Assembly: GCA_013396655.1 (NCBI GenBank)
Contig: WBMV01004888.1
Span: 1,488,001-1,552,000, forward strand
Direction: 5' to 3'
DNA length: 64,000 nt
Source of the DNA: Campylorhamphus procurvoides
Taxonomy: Eukaryota > Chordata > Aves > Passeriformes > Dendrocolaptidae
Shown: positions 62,101 through 64,000 of the stretch, in pieces
Layout of the letters: the number at the start of each line of letters is the position of its first letter
Numbering within the stretch: position 1 is the stretch's first letter
Position numbers and translations under genes: made by a program
Notes under the pieces: model-generated
What the model saw: only the letters and a program-made list of their open reading frames with translations
Told to the model about the DNA's origin: nothing
The model's database searches: none

Positions 62101-64000
62101 AGCAACTAAGCAACGTTTCATTGATCGGAACGCTGCCTGGAAGAGCTGTATAACACTTTTGCCATCATTTGGTGTAACATATTCTAGGCAGTTTGTCACC
62201 AGCCAAATGAGTTTATGATGAACAATTGAGTAAAATTATCATCCTTGTTTTTTAACTAAGTCTGTAATTTAATACCGGAATAGTGAACTGGAACATTGTC
62301 TGTTGTAAGAACACATTCCCTAAATAACCTCACCCTTAACTCTATATTTCTAATTCCTTGTGATTATATAACAATGATGCTCTTACAGTTTTGCATTAGA
62401 ATATTCACATACATAACTGTTTTCAGGATTGATAGAGGTTTCTTTTTTGAGCAAGAGTTCATAAAAACAATACAACTTTCTTGAACATAATACCTTTGTA
62501 TACCTATTAGGTAGAAAGCTTCACCAACTTGACTTAAAATTAGACAAGATAGAATAAGGCAGGTGAAGCTTAGCTCATGTATGCCCTCTGAAATAGACAG
62601 ATATTACATCACTCTATTCAAAATAAAAAGACAATATCATAATGGTCTTGGTTTAAACACTTCAGAAGTTCCAGGGTATGGAAGAAATTATTACTTATTT
62701 TGATACTATCTGTTATGACAGAGGAAAGGAAATATTTTTTTGAATGAAGGTGAGCTTTAGATTCCTGATCAATGATCCCCACTGCAAAATATCATAGTAG
62801 CCTTTTGTTTGCTTAGCAGTCCAAAGATTTGGTCTTGCTGAAACATTGCACATGTTGCTTTCAGAAGCTGTAATTATTTTTTGTTGTCCCTCCTGATACA
62901 ACATGTCTCTTGATCCTTTAACTAAATCAGGTATGTCTAAGTCAGTAAAAGATTGCAGCCTTGACCAGTCAGTCCAAGATAAAATGGAGAGAAGATTGCA
63001 TTGGTTTGACTACATTGTGTGTTGGGTTTTTTGAGGAGAAAGCACTGGAAAAAGGCAAAATAGGAGTAACAAAGGATTTAATTAATGATAGCGAATTAAC
63101 TGGGAAAAGAGTTCAGATACAATTTGAAAAGTTAAAGGAGATAAGGATGATTTTACTGGTAGTTAGCAGTGATATTTCAACAACAGGGAGCCAAACCAAA
63201 ATTGGTTCAGTGTCGGGTGGCCTGATTTGGAGAACGAAACGAGACCACTGGGATGAGGCAGTATAACTTTCTGGAATCTCCCGGTCCAAAGACTCTCTTG
63301 CCAGTATTTCCTATACCAGACTGATCAACTGTAGTAGAAGCATCCAGAGCTGATGTGAGAACCATGAGGGACTCTCTGCTAAACAGTCTCAGTATTGTGG
63401 AGAATGGGAAACTGCCCAGGAAGTCTTCAGGCTGTAACCTGCAAATTCTGTATTGGCTTGTTAGAATGAAGAAATGTAAGCCAGTTTTGACTTTTCCCAT
63501 TAAACACAGTTGTAAGTTGCCTTTTGGGACATGATGGAGTTTGAAGTCCTGAGACAAACTGCTGTGTTTTGAGACTTGGTTGTGTATTAATGATTTTGCT
63601 GATTTTCCTCAATGAAATGAGAAAAACAGCCCTGCTTCTTTTTTTTTTTCCCGTTGGTTCACAAAACAACGGAAAGTGAAAAATGTAGAAAGAAACAGAT
63701 GAAAAAATCCTGTATGTCTGTGTGATGCTGATGAACCTCGAAGACAGAGTTCTGGCAGTCTGGTGCCAATGCCACCAGCAATAATGCAATAGGAGCTTTT
63801 CAGTGATTAAATATCCTTTTTAACATCAGTAATAATTACTGGGTACACTTAAGCAATAAACTCATGCCTGACTCCAATCCTTTATAATTAAGCTTAATGA
63901 AATGAATTGTCTTTAGTGTCAGAGAGGCCTAAACATTGCCTAAAACCACAAGGAAAAGAAATAAAAGAAAAAGCTTTCACAGGGTTAGTACAGAATAATG

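Larger units (their letters stand above)
58151..64000. other. Non-coding stretch, no gene recognised
   Basis: No gene supported. Frames of 105 codons (plus, 58758-59075), 101 and 90 codons (61249-61567, opposite strands), and 101, 116 and 120 codons (62961-63789) are open but lack recognisable domains. Homopolymers occur: 15 T at 58,513-58,527, 12 A at 60,652-60,663, 11 T at 61,060-61,070, 12 T at 62,084-62,095 and 11 T at 63,639-63,649. An (AAT)n tract lies at 59,105-59,120. The AT-rich end (63,780-63,930) looks like unique slowly evolving non-coding DNA, untested. Confidence 0.55.

Noticed and set aside
1..64000. tRNA, rRNA, CRISPR, operon or bacterial features
   Set aside because: No cloverleaf with A and B boxes, no regularly spaced direct repeats, and no dense coding; the sequence is vertebrate non-coding DNA.

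Overview
The window reads as gene-free nuclear DNA from a bird. It is AT-rich and CpG-poor, it has no open frame longer than about 150 codons, and no frame could be tied to a known protein family apart from decayed retroelement sequence. The bird assignment rests on two truncated CR1 LINE 3' ends, and on a retroviral LTR that I recognise from memory as a family common in avian genomes. It is inference; no species call is possible. The stretch is best read as a large intron or an intergenic desert. A 17-base run of N followed by an A tract shows that it comes from a draft assembly.

Layout. Bases 1 to about 17,750 are unique-looking non-coding DNA with a few faint, very old SINE-like (MIR-like) remnants. 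At 17.76-18.01 kb there is a minus-strand CR1 fragment. It is followed at 18.24-18.30 kb by a compact group of mutually exclusive hairpins. At 19.48-20.05 kb lies a full-length, minus-strand LTR with a TATA box. From 20 to 32 kb there is more unique-looking sequence with MIR-like remnants near 22.9 and 26.2 kb.

The most informative object is at about 32.3-35.1 kb. It is a badly decayed minus-strand endogenous retrovirus whose gag end, reverse transcriptase and integrase can still be ordered by motif. It carries stops, frame changes, lost catalytic residues and probably about 1 kb of internal deletion. Bases 35 to 64 kb hold one more clear CR1 3' end (44.3-44.5 kb, plus strand), a probable much older CR1 fragment (57.68-58.15 kb), short microsatellites and homopolymer tracts, and several AT-rich blocks that resemble conserved non-coding elements. 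That resemblance could not be tested here.

No operon, host gene, RNA gene or CRISPR array was found. No convincing new biological system is visible. The best leads are the retroviral fossil, the LTR as a possible antisense promoter, the alternative hairpins, and a few mid-length frames open on both strands that need a conservation test.
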